A stretch of DNA of 64,000 nucleotides from an uncultured Bacteroidota bacterium (GCA_902791695.1 CADAWR010000007.1:1-64000); one strand, 5' to 3'. Positions 1 to 8,713 are shown, counted from the stretch's first letter. The notes: generated from the sequence alone by a model not told the origin. Numbers and translations: made by a program.

Positions 1-84
1 CTTCCCATTCCGAACAGAGAAGTTAAGCCTCACATCGCCGATGATACTGCACTTGTTTGTGGAAAAGTAGGTCGCCGCCAATCT
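1..84 (+). rRNA. rrf: 5S ribosomal RNA, 3' portion (5' end outside window)
   Basis: The first bases read as the central and 3' part of a bacterial 5S rRNA: the CCGAACAGAGAAGTTAAGC loop B/helix III region is present, followed by helix IV/V and a 3' strand ending near GGTCGCCGCC. The 5' strand lies before position 1. A strong intrinsic terminator follows directly, as expected at the end of an rRNA operon. The last ~57 bp with the terminator start are duplicated at 2841. Confidence 0.93.
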
Positions 85-88
85 TTTT

Positions 89-119
89 AAGAGCATTCCG
101 AGAGGGATGCTCTTTTTTT
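89..119 (+). terminator. Intrinsic terminator of the rRNA operon
   Basis: The stem AAGAGCAT pairs with ATGCTCTT around a short loop and is followed by a run of seven T residues. It stands about 5 bases after the 5S 3' end. The same stem with a different loop recurs at 2886-2917. Confidence 0.92.
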
Positions 120-372
120 GTTTTGATAGTTCGCATTTTCGCACGCTAAGGTAGAGATACGGCAATGTGAACCTTCGTCGCAGTTGTCTTATCGGTCTTT
201 CTTTCTTTCTGGAAACATTTAATTTACAGTAACGTCTGTACTGAACGTCTTTACTGCTCAATTCTCGCATATGTCTTTGCTCATGCTAATGGAGGCGAAT
301 GAGGATTGAGAGGTAAAGCCATGTATTGCAGTGATACTGCATCAATAAAGCGTGTGATTATATATTTTTTCG

Positions 373-380
373 TATCTTTG
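373..380 (+). promoter_or_regulatory. Bacteroides-type -7 element (TATCTTTG) for the sulfatase-family gene
   Basis: TATCTTTG matches the TAnnTTTG consensus and lies 28 bp before the ATG at 408. A clear -33 TTTG is not visible at the right distance. Apart from this box I see nothing recognisable in the roughly 290 bp between the rRNA terminator and the gene. Confidence 0.6.
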
Positions 381-407
381 CATCGCTTTTTTAAAGAGAA
401 TTGACGT

Positions 408-2819
408 ATGAGTAAGTTAAAGCAACTGCTGAAAACAAGGATTTTCACCAGCATGCGGCCCTTCTTCGCAGTGTCGGGGATATATATGTTGCTGCTGGTT
501 ATATTGAAGGTTGTCGAGTTCTGCCTTTTGGATATTAGTGCCGACAACCGTTTTCAGTTGCTCGTCAATGCAGAGGTCTATAATATTATCGTTGCATCTT
601 GGACAGTGCTGGGATTGTCTGTATTATATTATGTTGTGCAACTTCTCTCGCGCCGTGTGGCAATAGTCCTGTCTGCAATCATTTTCGCCATATTGTTTCT
701 TTCGGAGGTGGGGCTGTTGTTCTATTCTATGCACAATGGATTCCTTCTTGGTAGTGAATTGGTGGCCCGGCCATTATCCGAAACCTGGATGGCTATTCGT
801 GGCGCTGTGGGTATTGTGTTGCCAATCGTATTGCCTATTGTCCTGGTGGCAGGCTTTGTGGCCTTGGCGTTGTGGCGTGCAGGCAGGCCGTCAGGAGTTG
901 TATGGGTAGTCCCTGTGCTTGCTGTCATCTTCGCATTGTTGTCTCTGTGCTTCAAAACCTCAAATCTCGTCTATCCACAGTATAACTATTTTATTCTCAA
1001 TAAAACCCATTACTTGTGCGTTGATAGCTATAATTATATCCGCCACTCTAAGCATTTGGCAAATGGTGCAGTGGGGTACGACGAGGCTCTCGTGGCCGAG
1101 TTGCATGCCACTCATCCCGAATGGGGAATGCCCATAAATCATGTCTATCCATTAGAGCGTCAGTTTGCACCTGATACCTTTCTGAATACTTATTTCATGG
1201 ACCTCGAGCCAGGCGTCCAAAGCCCCAATGTCGTTGTTGTCATTGTCGAGTCGCTTGGGCATGAGTATATGGGCACTGGCGCAATGCCTTTCGTCGATTC
1301 GCTGGCGGCTACAGGGCTCTACTGGTCTAATTGTCTCTCTACAACCCAGCGCTCCTATGGCGCAATTCCGGCCATAACAGGCTCCGTGGGCGGCCCAAAA
1401 TGCTTCCAGTTCGGCAGCATGCCGGCACACAACAGTCTTGTTTCTCTCCTACGCAAGGCTGGCTATACCACGCGTTCCTATTTTTCCGGCGACTATACCT
1501 TCGACTGTATCTATGATTATCTTACGGCGCAGCACATCGACCGCATGGTCACTTCCTATGATGAGTATAGTGCCCTTCCTGCCAGCCGCCGCCCCAATTG
1601 GTGGGGTTACAACGACGACACCCTCTTTGCGCGTACCTTCCGTGACATGTGTGAGGACAAAAGCACTGATACATGTCCTCATTTCTCACTCATTACCACC
1701 CTCACCATGCACGACAACCTGCGTCTTGCCGACCAGACACTTCAGGCCAAATATGAGCGCCGTACGGCTAATCTGTCGGCATGCACACCCTTGGTCGCCG
1801 CTTCATTCCCGGCCGCTCTCTTTACCGACGACTGTCTCCGCAGTTTCTTCCAATCCTACAGCCGCCGTCCAGACTTTAGGAATACTATCTTTGTCGTCAC
1901 TGGCGATCACTCCTCCGGTCATCAAGGTGGCGACAAGCTTGCGTGCCACCATGTCCCGCTTATCATATGGTCGCCCCTTGTCAAGCGTCCGGCACATTTC
2001 AATCATGTCGTAACCCACAACGATATCGCCCCGGCGCTCTGCTCGTTGTTGGCTGGCCGCTATGGCCTTGAGCCCTACCCAACAATCCATTGGCTCGGTG
2101 ACGGTCTTGCCCCAACTCCCAAGACTCTCCTCATAGTGAACTATATGCGTGACATTACTGAAATAATCTATCACAACTACTACTATCAGGCGGCTTCCAC
2201 CCTTGGTTCGGAGGCTCTTTACTCCTTCGGCACCGATATGCAGCTCACTCCTTGTGACGATACCCTGGCTATGGCCGAATGCCGTAGGCAGCTGCAGCTG
2301 ATGAAGTATCTCTACGCGTACACCTACAATAGTGACCACCTCACGGCTCATCCGGTATATTCGAACCATTACACTCTTTTCTGCCATCTCAAACATACCG
2401 AGCCCATCGAGTACTTCAATCCCGATGCGCCGCCGTCGGTGACAGGCTGCATAGACTATCAGCTGTTGCCGCCGATGCTTCTGCGTGATGCCAAAGGCTA
2501 TTCGTCGGTACGCGTCAAGGTAGAGGCCGATGTGACAATCCGCGATAGCCTGCAGATATTACAGTTCCCAGACCTGCGCTTTTGCTTCGAGGGCGACCAA
2601 CCGGTATCTGAGCGTGAACGTCTCTCCAAGTTCCTCTCCGGCAACCCATGCCGCACCACCGGCACCTTCCATCTTGCGCTCGCCAAGGAATTCCGTCTTG
2701 GCGCAGCGCCGTCCACGCTTTCCGTACTGCTCACTACGCCTTGGAATGACGACGACTGGATCCCTGCGGCACATTTAACGCTCGACAACGTCAACATAAC
2801 TGTTGAGTATGCAAAATAA
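408..2819 (+). CDS. LTA synthase / sulfatase-family membrane phosphotransferase
   Basis: This 803-residue inner-membrane protein has five predicted membrane segments (about residues 19-43, 57-80, 84-106, 132-156 and 164-182) and a periplasmic sulfatase-fold domain from about residue 270. The metal-binding strand reads VVVVIVESLGHEYMG. The nucleophile region is TTQRSYGAIPA, where a Thr/Ser is expected to carry the phospho-intermediate. The second metal site is VVTGDHSSGHQGG followed by HHVPLIIW. Family members move phosphoglycerol or phosphoethanolamine onto envelope glycans; the substrate here is unknown. The C-terminal ~200 residues beyond the catalytic domain are not recognised. The start has a TATCTTTG promoter 28 bp upstream. 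The gene stands alone between two copies of the 5S rRNA end. Confidence 0.85.
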   Translation: MSKLKQLLKTRIFTSMRPFFAVSGIYMLLLVILKVVEFCLLDISADNRFQLLVNAEVYNIIVASWTVLGLSVLYYVVQLLSRRVAIVLSAIIFAILFLSEVGLLFYSMHNGFLLGSELVARPLSETWMAIRGAVGIVLPIVLPIVLVAGFVALALWRAGRPSGVVWVVPVLAVIFALLSLCFKTSNLVYPQYNYFILNKTHYLCVDSYNYIRHSKHLANGAVGYDEALVAELHATHPEWGMPINHVYPLERQFAPDTFLNTYFMDLEPGVQSPNVVVVIVESLGHEYMGTGAMPFVDSLAATGLYWSNCLSTTQRSYGAIPAITGSVGGPKCFQFGSMPAHNSLVSLLRKAGYTTRSYFSGDYTFDCIYDYLTAQHIDRMVTSYDEYSALPASRRPNWWGYNDDTLFARTFRDMCEDKSTDTCPHFSLITTLTMHDNLRLADQTLQAKYERRTANLSACTPLVAASFPAALFTDDCLRSFFQSYSRRPDFRNTIFVVTGDHSSGHQGGDKLACHHVPLIIWSPLVKRPAHFNHVVTHNDIAPALCSLLAGRYGLEPYPTIHWLGDGLAPTPKTLLIVNYMRDITEIIYHNYYYQAASTLGSEALYSFGTDMQLTPCDDTLAMAECRRQLQLMKYLYAYTYNSDHLTAHPVYSNHYTLFCHLKHTEPIEYFNPDAPPSVTGCIDYQLLPPMLLRDAKGYSSVRVKVEADVTIRDSLQILQFPDLRFCFEGDQPVSERERLSKFLSGNPCRTTGTFHLALAKEFRLGAAPSTLSVLLTTPWNDDDWIPAAHLTLDNVNITVEYAK

Positions 2820-2840
2820 ATGGAGCCGTGATGAGGCTCT

Positions 2841-2885
2841 GATACTGCACTTGTTTGTGGAAAAGTAGGTCGCCGCCAATCTTTT
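2841..2885 (+). repeat. Partial duplicate of the 5S rRNA 3' end
   Basis: From GATACTGCACTTGTTTGTGG onward this stretch repeats positions 43-88 almost exactly, with one T fewer in the T run. It has no upstream 5S sequence, so it cannot be a working rRNA. Immediately before it is a small hairpin (GAGCC/GGCTC at 2823-2839). The repeat continues into a copy of the rrn terminator and now supplies the terminator of the upstream gene. Confidence 0.9.
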
Positions 2886-2917
2886 AAGAGCATTCCAATA
2901 CGGGATGCTCTTTTTTT
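2886..2917 (+). terminator. Second copy of the rRNA-type terminator
   Basis: AAGAGCAT pairs with ATGCTCTT, with loop bases different from the copy at 89-119, followed by seven T. It ends the sulfatase-family transcript that stops at 2819. Confidence 0.88.
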
Positions 2918-2918
2918 G

Positions 2919-3140
2919 TCCTGTCGCATGTTGCGACAACGCGAAAAATTTCCCTCAATCAGCCGTCGCACTCTGCGAAACCTTGTTTTCGTTCCAAAAC
3001 GCCCTGTCGCAACCTACTAACCCAATTCTCAAAACCATTTGGCACATTCGCAGCCTGCGACAGCCATTTACAAAATTGATTGGTGCTTGCTACGCTCTTT
3101 TTAGCCTTTTTCAAAAATGATTATGGCTGGCGCAGGGGAA
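2919..3140. other. Intergenic stretch with recurring TGTCGCA / TGCGACA words
   Basis: There is no convincing gene here. The word TGTCGCA and its complement TGCGACA occur repeatedly: a hairpin with a 3-base loop at about 2923-2939, near-copies around 2960-2980, and further copies near 3004 and 3056. A short plus-strand open frame (2905-3120) lacks a promoter and any recognisable protein features, so it is not called. Confidence 0.5.
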
Positions 3141-3971
3141 TTATCTAATTGTGATTTTTAGTTTATAATAAACAGGGGTTCCCCATGGTGCGAGAGTTGT
3201 CGGTTTGTATCCGCCTACCCATCCCCACTCGCTGTTTCCGTTGGAGACCGCTGCCACCAACAATTCATTATTACTAATCCAGCAGATGTTGAAACCTTGT
3301 TCCACTCCGTCTTCGCTCCAGCGGTAGTCCATGTAGTGGCACAGTGGGACCATGTGGTGACGCTGCACGTCGTACCAGTAGAACCACAGGTCACCATGGA
3401 AGTCGCAGTCGTGACCTTGCTGTCCGACAAAAATACCGTTTGTTCCGTAGGTGTTCACCTCCGACTGCATAAAGGTAGAGTCGACAATGCCATCCTCGGT
3501 CATCATGAACGACTCGTAAGTCATCGGAGACCACAGAGCGAACTCGTACTGTTTAGTCTCGGGATAATGGATGATTGGAAGGTAATCATCACTCTCTGCA
3601 AGCACATTTTCCAGAACCACCTCATTTTCCATAAGCCCTCGCTCCAAGTAGTACCGAATAGCGTTCTGACTACCCTTTTGATACAACTCTGCATAGAGTG
3701 AAGAACCCGTATCGACGGTCACTGGTTGTACCGTGTATTTGTCGGTGAGCAGCCGTTCGTACTGCTCCCGCGTAATTTCCTCGGGGATGACGACCAATCT
3801 GCCGTCGGCCGAGAATGTGGAATATCCGTTGATGGAGTCCACCTTTAAGTGCTCATCGTCCGAAGCTGTGTACTCCTGGATATTGGCAAAGTCAATGCCG
3901 TTCTTGCAGGCGGACATCATTCCGAGAGAGCACACCATCGCGCCGAGCAAAATTATTTTTTTCATATTCAT
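3141..3971 (-). CDS. Secreted lipoprotein of unknown function
   Basis: A 276-residue protein. The N-terminus is a lipoprotein signal: Lys-rich start, hydrophobic segment and lipobox MSAC with Cys near residue 22. The mature part is acidic and aromatic-rich, with many Tyr and Trp. It contains an FALWSP stretch and a DLWFYWYDVQRHHMV stretch resembling beta-strand repeats of periplasmic or surface lipoproteins. I do not recognise a family. It stands alone on the minus strand, convergent with the 5S-flanked gene and downstream of the DUF1846 gene, from which a terminator separates it. Confidence 0.75.
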   Translation of the reverse strand: MNMKKIILLGAMVCSLGMMSACKNGIDFANIQEYTASDDEHLKVDSINGYSTFSADGRLVVIPEEITREQYERLLTDKYTVQPVTVDTGSSLYAELYQKGSQNAIRYYLERGLMENEVVLENVLAESDDYLPIIHYPETKQYEFALWSPMTYESFMMTEDGIVDSTFMQSEVNTYGTNGIFVGQQGHDCDFHGDLWFYWYDVQRHHMVPLCHYMDYRWSEDGVEQGFNICWISNNELLVAAVSNGNSEWGWVGGYKPTTLAPWGTPVYYKLKITIR

Positions 3972-4044
3972 AATAGATTAGATAATACATGTACCATCTC
4001 TTTCGCCAGAATAACGGCAACCCCTTGATTTTATTGTCCTCACG

Positions 4045-4080
4045 CTCAACAAAAACCGCCACCTGGTTGGGGTGGCGGTG
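4045..4080 (-). terminator. Intrinsic terminator after the DUF1846 gene
   Basis: ACCGCCACC pairs with GGTGGCGGT (4054-4079). Read on the minus strand, the stem is followed by TTTTTG. It lies about 25 bp past the stop codon of the DUF1846 gene at 4104. Confidence 0.85.
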
Positions 4081-4103
4081 ATGTTTAAGATGTCGATGTG
4101 TAA

Positions 4104-5486
4104 TCAGTCCTTGCGGACAGGTTCAGAGGTGAGGCCGACGCCGAGTTTCTTGAAGATTTTGCGATCGACTTCGCTGGTCATCACCGTGGTATGGGCTTGG
4201 CAGCCGTCGAGCATCGGCAGGCAGTCGAGGGCGCGGCGGCAGTTGTCGTCGAGCAGGCTCAGTATTGAGAGCGTCACCAGCACCTCGTCGGTGTGCAGGC
4301 GCGGGTTGCTGCCATGGAGCATTGAGACCTTTGTGTGCTGTATTGGCTCAATCATTTTCTGCGAGATGAGCTTGACGCTGTGGTCGATGCCTGCCAAGTG
4401 CTTCAGTGCGTTGAGCAGCAGGGCGGCGCAGGCGCCGAGCAGGTCGGTGGTGTGGGCGGTGATGATGGTGCCGTCGGGCAGCTCGATGGCGGCTGCGGGT
4501 GTGCCTTCTTTGTCGCGGCGCTCCTTGGCGGCCACGGTGGTGCGGCGGTCGTCGGTGGATATCTTGGCCTGCTTCATCAGCAGGGCTATCTTGTTGACCT
4601 CGGTGGTGGATGACTTGCCGTTGGCGTAGTCGCAGAGGGCGGTGTAGTAGCGCCGGATTATCTCGTCCTTGGAGGCCTTGCAGCAGACGTCGTCGTCGCA
4701 GATGCAGAAGCCGGCCATGTTGACACCCATGTCGGTGGGCGACTTATAGGGGTTCTCGCCGTAGATGCCGTCGAATATGATCATGTTGACGTCGTTGAGG
4801 TCGGCGGTGGCGGCCTCGTAGGCGATGTTGACGGGGTGCTTCAGCGGTATGCTCCAGATGGGGAAGGTCTCGAACTTGGCGTAGCCGGCCTTGACGCCGC
4901 GCTTGTTCTCCTGATATAGTTGGCTGAGGCACACGGCCATCTTGCCGCTGCCGGGGCCGGGGGCTGTGACTACCACCAGCGGGCGGGTGGTCTCGACATA
5001 TTCGTTCTTGCCGAAGCCATTGTCCGAGTCGATGAGTTCCACATTGGTGGGGTATCCTTCAATGATATAGTGGTAGTAGGCCTTGATGCCGAGGCGCTCC
5101 AGGCGCTCGCGGTAGGCGGTGGCGCTGGGCTGGCCGCTGTAGTGGGTGATGACAACGCCGTTGACCACGAAGCCGCGCTCCATGAAGACGGAGCGAAGGC
5201 GCAGCACATCCTCGTCGTAGGTGATGCCCAGGTCGCCGCGCTTCTTGTTTTTCTCGATGTCAACAGCGCTGATGACGATAACGATTTCGGCATCGTCCTT
5301 CAGCTGGGTGAGCATCTTCAGTTTGCTGTCGGGCTCGAAGCCGGGCAGCACACGACTGGCGTGGTAGTCGTCGAACAGTTTACCGCCAAATTCTAGATAA
5401 AGCTTATTTCCGAACTTGGAGATGCGCTCCTTGATGTGTTCGGACTGTATCCGCAGATACTTTTCGTTGTCAAACCCGTATTTCAT
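4104..5486 (-). CDS. DUF1846 (UPF0371) family protein
   Basis: This 460-residue cytoplasmic protein starts MKYGFDNEKYLRIQSEHI, the typical opening of the DUF1846 family. Family features follow in order: a KLYLEFGGKLFDDYHASRVL segment near residue 30, an IVIVISAVDIE strand near 70, and a glycine-rich VTAPGPGSGK loop near 175 that resembles a nucleotide-binding loop. Family members are usually close to 500 residues, so this one is slightly short. The biochemical role of the family is not established. A consensus promoter lies upstream at 5534-5565 and a terminator follows, so the gene is monocistronic. Confidence 0.9.
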   Translation of the reverse strand: MKYGFDNEKYLRIQSEHIKERISKFGNKLYLEFGGKLFDDYHASRVLPGFEPDSKLKMLTQLKDDAEIVIVISAVDIEKNKKRGDLGITYDEDVLRLRSVFMERGFVVNGVVITHYSGQPSATAYRERLERLGIKAYYHYIIEGYPTNVELIDSDNGFGKNEYVETTRPLVVVTAPGPGSGKMAVCLSQLYQENKRGVKAGYAKFETFPIWSIPLKHPVNIAYEAATADLNDVNMIIFDGIYGENPYKSPTDMGVNMAGFCICDDDVCCKASKDEIIRRYYTALCDYANGKSSTTEVNKIALLMKQAKISTDDRRTTVAAKERRDKEGTPAAAIELPDGTIITAHTTDLLGACAALLLNALKHLAGIDHSVKLISQKMIEPIQHTKVSMLHGSNPRLHTDEVLVTLSILSLLDDNCRRALDCLPMLDGCQAHTTVMTSEVDRKIFKKLGVGLTSEPVRKD

Positions 5487-5533
5487 AATGATGTTTTGTA
5501 TATATGTGTGTTAAAAATGAAAAATACGGGATA

Positions 5534-5565
5534 CAAAAGTACAAATACTTTCCAATGTGGCAAAA
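5534..5565 (-). promoter_or_regulatory. Bacteroides-type promoter of the DUF1846 gene
   Basis: On the minus strand TTTTG is followed after 19 bp by TACTTTTG (plus-strand coordinates 5561-5565 and 5534-5541). Both boxes match the consensus, and the start codon lies about 48 bp downstream. Confidence 0.85.
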
Positions 5566-5689
5566 ATTATTTTTCGTCACACCGTGTATTGTGCTGAAAC
5601 AGTGGAGGTATTATTTTTCAACAAGGGTTGGCCGCACTGATGTGAAACATTTTTTTCACATTCTGAAGGCTGTTATTGCCACCTGTCGC

Positions 5690-5810
5690 GATGCGGTCCG
5701 TAGTCGCTCCGTATACTCTCCGACCTCTCTCCGACAAAAAACCGTTAAACAACCGGTGAACAGACGGAGCGGGTACGGAGCGGGTACGGGGCGGGTGCGG
5801 TGTGAAAACG
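5690..5810. repeat. 11-bp phased CG-ended repeat element, copy A
   Basis: Eleven consecutive 11-bp units, each ending in CG, run from 5690 to 5810. They include ACAAAAAACCG, the core TTAAACAACCG (5745-5755), GTGAACAGACG, two copies of GAGCGGGTACG, and GTGTGAAAACG. The element ends 5 bp before the stop codon of the minus-strand gene at 5816. Related copies lie at 12395, 33160, 42919 and 61709. Pyrimidine-rich CTCCG units on the left mirror purine-rich CGGAG units on the right, so the element is roughly an inverted repeat. Confidence 0.9.
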
Positions 5811-5815
5811 TGCTT

Positions 5816-6205
5816 TTAGTAGGTCGCAACTATCTCGGTGACGATGTACTGGCTGTTGCCGCGCCAGGGGAGGGTGCCGAGGTAGCGCTTCCAGCGGAGC
5901 TCGACGTGCTTGCCTGAGCAGCGCATCAGGCTGTCGGCCACGGCGTTGTCGGTGACGGAGAACTTGAATTCGTTGCTGTGGAGGCCGTCGACATCTTTGG
6001 TGGTCGACTTGAAGCCGCTCTGTATCATCTTGCCTTCGTAGGTCTTGAAGACCACGCCTTCGCGCTGGAAGTAGTTGATGTCGCCGGCGTTGACACCGCT
6101 GCTGTAGACGAAGCAGAAGCGGAAGTAGATGAAGAGGCCGAGGGCGATGACGGCGGTGATGATGATGATGGTGATAATCTTTGATTTAACGGTCATTTTT
6201 GCCAT
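5816..6205 (-). CDS. Small conserved single-pass membrane protein
   Basis: A 129-residue protein with a basic N-terminus (MAKMTVKSK), one membrane segment at about residues 10-29, and a periplasmic domain ending in ELRWKRYLGTLPWRGNSQYI, where the LPWRG part is typical of a small Bacteroidota family. I recall relatives carrying unreliable enzyme names in databases, so no function is assigned. The open frame extends upstream to 6289, but a TATCTTTG promoter box at 6229-6236 lies inside that extension. This fixes the start at the ATG at 6205. Confidence 0.8.
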   Translation of the reverse strand: MAKMTVKSKIITIIIITAVIALGLFIYFRFCFVYSSGVNAGDINYFQREGVVFKTYEGKMIQSGFKSTTKDVDGLHSNEFKFSVTDNAVADSLMRCSGKHVELRWKRYLGTLPWRGNSQYIVTEIVATY

Positions 6206-6228
6206 GATGATGGTGCTTTTTTGTGATG

Positions 6229-6236
6229 CAAAGATA
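6229..6236 (-). promoter_or_regulatory. -7 element TATCTTTG of the small membrane protein gene
   Basis: A perfect TAnnTTTG match on the minus strand, about 23 bp before the ATG at 6205. The expected transcript start falls near 6224 and gives a leader of about 20 nt. The divergent ackA start is at 6309. Confidence 0.75.
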
Positions 6237-6308
6237 TGAAAAAATGCGCGTGTGGCAAAATAAAAAAGGCAGGTGCGCGTTATTAGCATAAATTAAGTTA
6301 TCTGCCTT

Positions 6309-7508
6309 ATGAAGATATTGGTTCTCAACTGCGGCAGTTCGTCGCTTAAGTATCAGCTCATTGACGTTGATACGCGTACGGTAATGACCAAAGGTTTGCT
6401 GGAGCGTATCGGTTTGGAGAGCGGCATTTTTACCTACACTTCGCGTGGCGAGAAGCACACCGTGGAGCGCCCCATAGCCAACCACACCGAGGGTTTGCGC
6501 ATGGTGATGGATGCGTTGACAGACCCGCAGACGGGCGTCATTTCCAGCATCAAGGAGTTGGGTGCAGTGGGTCACCGCTTTGCCCACGGCGGCGAGTATT
6601 TCACGCAGAGTGTGCAGATTACGCGCGACGTCATCAACAAGGAGGAGTCGCTCATCGACCTGGCGCCGTTGCACATACCGGGCAACATCATGGGCGCCGA
6701 GGCTATCAACAACGTGATGCCCGACGTGCCGCAGGTGGCTGTGTTCGACACCTCGTTCAACCTCAGCATCGAGCCCAAGAACTACCTCTACGGCATTCCT
6801 TATGAGTACTATGAGCAGTACGGCATACGCCGCTACGGCTTCCACGGCACGAGCCACCGCTTCGTGGCCAAGCGCGGCGCGAAGATGATTGGTAAATACT
6901 GGAAAGACTTGAAAATCATCACCTGCCACCTTGGCAGCGGCGCCTCGATATGCGCCATAGACCATGGCAAGAGCGTCAACAACTCGATGGGTATGACCTC
7001 GCTGGAGGGCCTCACCATGGGCTCGCGTTGCGGCGACATCGACGTGGGCGCGGTGCTCTACCTGATGGACAAGGCCAATATCAGTCCCAAGGAAATCAAC
7101 GACATACTGTATAAGAAGAGCGGCCTGACCGGTTTGACCGGTGCTTCGCCCGACATGCGCGACATCTGGGCCGGCGTGCAGCGCGGCGACAAGCGCAACA
7201 CCCTGGCTTTCGAGGTGTTTGCACAGCGCTGCAAAAAGTATATAGGTGCTTTCATGGCGCAGATGAACGGCTGCGACCTGCTCATTTTCACTGGCGGAAT
7301 AGGTGAGAATGCCTGGTTCATGCGCCACGCCATATTGCAGGATATGGACTGGCTGGGCGTGGATATAGACATGGAGCTCAACGACCGCACGGCAGGCGTC
7401 GACGCCGTCATCAGCAAGCCTGGCGCACGGGTGACCACCGCCGTGGTGCTCACCGACGAGGAGCTGGCCATTGCCGTCGATACCTACAAGATTGTTACCG
7501 GACAATAA
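6309..7508 (+). CDS. ackA: Acetate kinase
   Basis: A 399-residue ASKHA-fold kinase that converts acetyl phosphate and ADP to acetate and ATP. Family motifs are all visible: NCGSSSLKY at residue 7, GHRFAHGG near 92, FDTSF near 148, RRYGFHGTSH near 177, HLGSGASI near 208, and FTGGIGENAW near 323. Length is normal for the family. Phosphotransacetylase, its usual partner, is not adjacent. anmK follows 6 bp after the stop, so the two probably share a transcript. No consensus promoter is seen in the short gap to the divergent small membrane protein gene. Confidence 0.97.
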   Translation: MKILVLNCGSSSLKYQLIDVDTRTVMTKGLLERIGLESGIFTYTSRGEKHTVERPIANHTEGLRMVMDALTDPQTGVISSIKELGAVGHRFAHGGEYFTQSVQITRDVINKEESLIDLAPLHIPGNIMGAEAINNVMPDVPQVAVFDTSFNLSIEPKNYLYGIPYEYYEQYGIRRYGFHGTSHRFVAKRGAKMIGKYWKDLKIITCHLGSGASICAIDHGKSVNNSMGMTSLEGLTMGSRCGDIDVGAVLYLMDKANISPKEINDILYKKSGLTGLTGASPDMRDIWAGVQRGDKRNTLAFEVFAQRCKKYIGAFMAQMNGCDLLIFTGGIGENAWFMRHAILQDMDWLGVDIDMELNDRTAGVDAVISKPGARVTTAVVLTDEELAIAVDTYKIVTGQ

Positions 7509-7514
7509 CGCTGC

Positions 7515-8582
7515 ATGAGGATACTTGGGCTAATGTCGGGCACATCGCTCGACGGCATCGACCTTGCGCTGTGCGACATTGACGACCACGGCTATAGTGT
7601 TGTGGCGGCGGAGACCGTACCATATTTGGCAGAGTGGCGCCAACGCCTGTCGACCCTCGAGCATGCGACGGCCTATGAGTATGCCCTCGCCAATGTGGAG
7701 CTGGGGCATCACATGGGCAAAACCATAAGTGCATTCCTTAGGCGTAACAACTTTACAGCTGAGGCTGTTGCATCGCATGGACACACCATCTTCCATCAGC
7801 CGCACCTCGGCCTGACAACGCAGATAGGCGACGGCGACGCCATTGCCGCCGAGACCGGGCTGCCGGTGGTGAGCAATTTCCGTACGCTCGACGTGGCCCT
7901 TGGAGGGCAGGGGGCTCCGCTGGTGCCCATTGGCGACGAGCTTCTGTTTGGCCAGTACGACGCGTGCCTAAACCTCGGAGGTATAGCCAATATCTCGTAT
8001 CGTGCCGACGGCAAGCGTGTGGCGTTTGACATATGCCCGTGCAATATGGCGTTGAACCGACTGGCAGCCATGCTCGGCTATCCCTACGACAAGGGTGGCG
8101 TCAACGCCCGTGGAGGCCAGGTACATACCTGCTTGCTGCACGAGCTCGATGCGCTCGAATACTATGTTGCTTCGGGGCCCAAGTCGCTCGGCAAAGAGTG
8201 GTTTGTCGAACAGTTCTGGCCGGTGGTGAAGGCTTTCATAGGCGTGGTGCCTTCGCTGTCGAAGGTGCGCGATGCACTGGCCACGGTGTCTGCTCATATA
8301 GCCATGCAGATTGGCCGGGTGCTTGAGGCACAGAATATTGGCACACTGCTGGTGACTGGCGGCGGGGCATGGAACAGCTTTCTGATAGAGCAGATCGGCG
8401 AATATCGCCCATCGACCGCAATCACAGTCCCTGACGCGCTGACGGTGAACTACAAAGAGGCCATCATCTTCGCACTGCTTGGTTACCTGCGGATTACGGG
8501 GAAGGTGAATACATTGGCCTCCGTGACAGGGGCCAAATGTGACTCGACAGGGGGTGTGCTGTCAGGAATAATCGGTGGATGA
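7515..8582 (+). CDS. anmK: Anhydro-N-acetylmuramic acid kinase
   Basis: A 355-residue cytoplasmic sugar kinase that opens and phosphorylates 1,6-anhydroMurNAc released by lytic transglycosylases, giving MurNAc-6-phosphate for cell-wall recycling. Diagnostic segments are LGLMSGTSLDGIDLALCD at the N-terminus, ASHGHTIFHQP near residue 88, TQIGDGDAIA near 100, GGQGAPLVPIGDELLF near 136, NLGGIANI near 155 and VTGGGAWNSFL near 280. It lies 6 bp after ackA. The window also encodes an MltG transglycosylase (61826-62782), a source of anhydro-sugar ends. Confidence 0.95.
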   Translation: MRILGLMSGTSLDGIDLALCDIDDHGYSVVAAETVPYLAEWRQRLSTLEHATAYEYALANVELGHHMGKTISAFLRRNNFTAEAVASHGHTIFHQPHLGLTTQIGDGDAIAAETGLPVVSNFRTLDVALGGQGAPLVPIGDELLFGQYDACLNLGGIANISYRADGKRVAFDICPCNMALNRLAAMLGYPYDKGGVNARGGQVHTCLLHELDALEYYVASGPKSLGKEWFVEQFWPVVKAFIGVVPSLSKVRDALATVSAHIAMQIGRVLEAQNIGTLLVTGGGAWNSFLIEQIGEYRPSTAITVPDALTVNYKEAIIFALLGYLRITGKVNTLASVTGAKCDSTGGVLSGIIGG

Positions 8583-8647
8583 TGACGCAATTCTGCGATT
8601 GTTTCTTTTTGATAATTATGCTTTTGCAAAATATTTTGCACAATAAT

Positions 8648-8678
8648 TTGGCCATATCGGAAAATGTTAGTACTTTTG
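8648..8678 (+). promoter_or_regulatory. Promoter of the tRNA gene
   Basis: TTG (TTTG at 8647-8650) is followed after 20 bp by TACTTTTG (8671-8678). This fits the Bacteroides consensus and lies 35 bp before the mature tRNA 5' end. Confidence 0.85.
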
Positions 8679-8713
8679 CACCCGCTTTTGAGGGCACGAG
8701 AGGCCCCAGAGAT

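Noticed and set aside
2841-2885. Second functional 5S rRNA gene
   Set aside because: Only the 3' part is present. The 5' strand and helices II-III are absent.
2905-3120. 71-residue open frame after the second terminator
   Set aside because: It starts inside the terminator, has no promoter and shows no protein-like pattern.
5504-5917. Open frame running through copy A of the 11-bp element
   Set aside because: It crosses the promoter of DUF1846 and the repeat element; the translation reflects the repeat.
6186-7505. Long open frame antisense to ackA
   Set aside because: It lies opposite a complete acetate kinase, has no recognisable motif, and arises from the GC-rich codon use of ackA.
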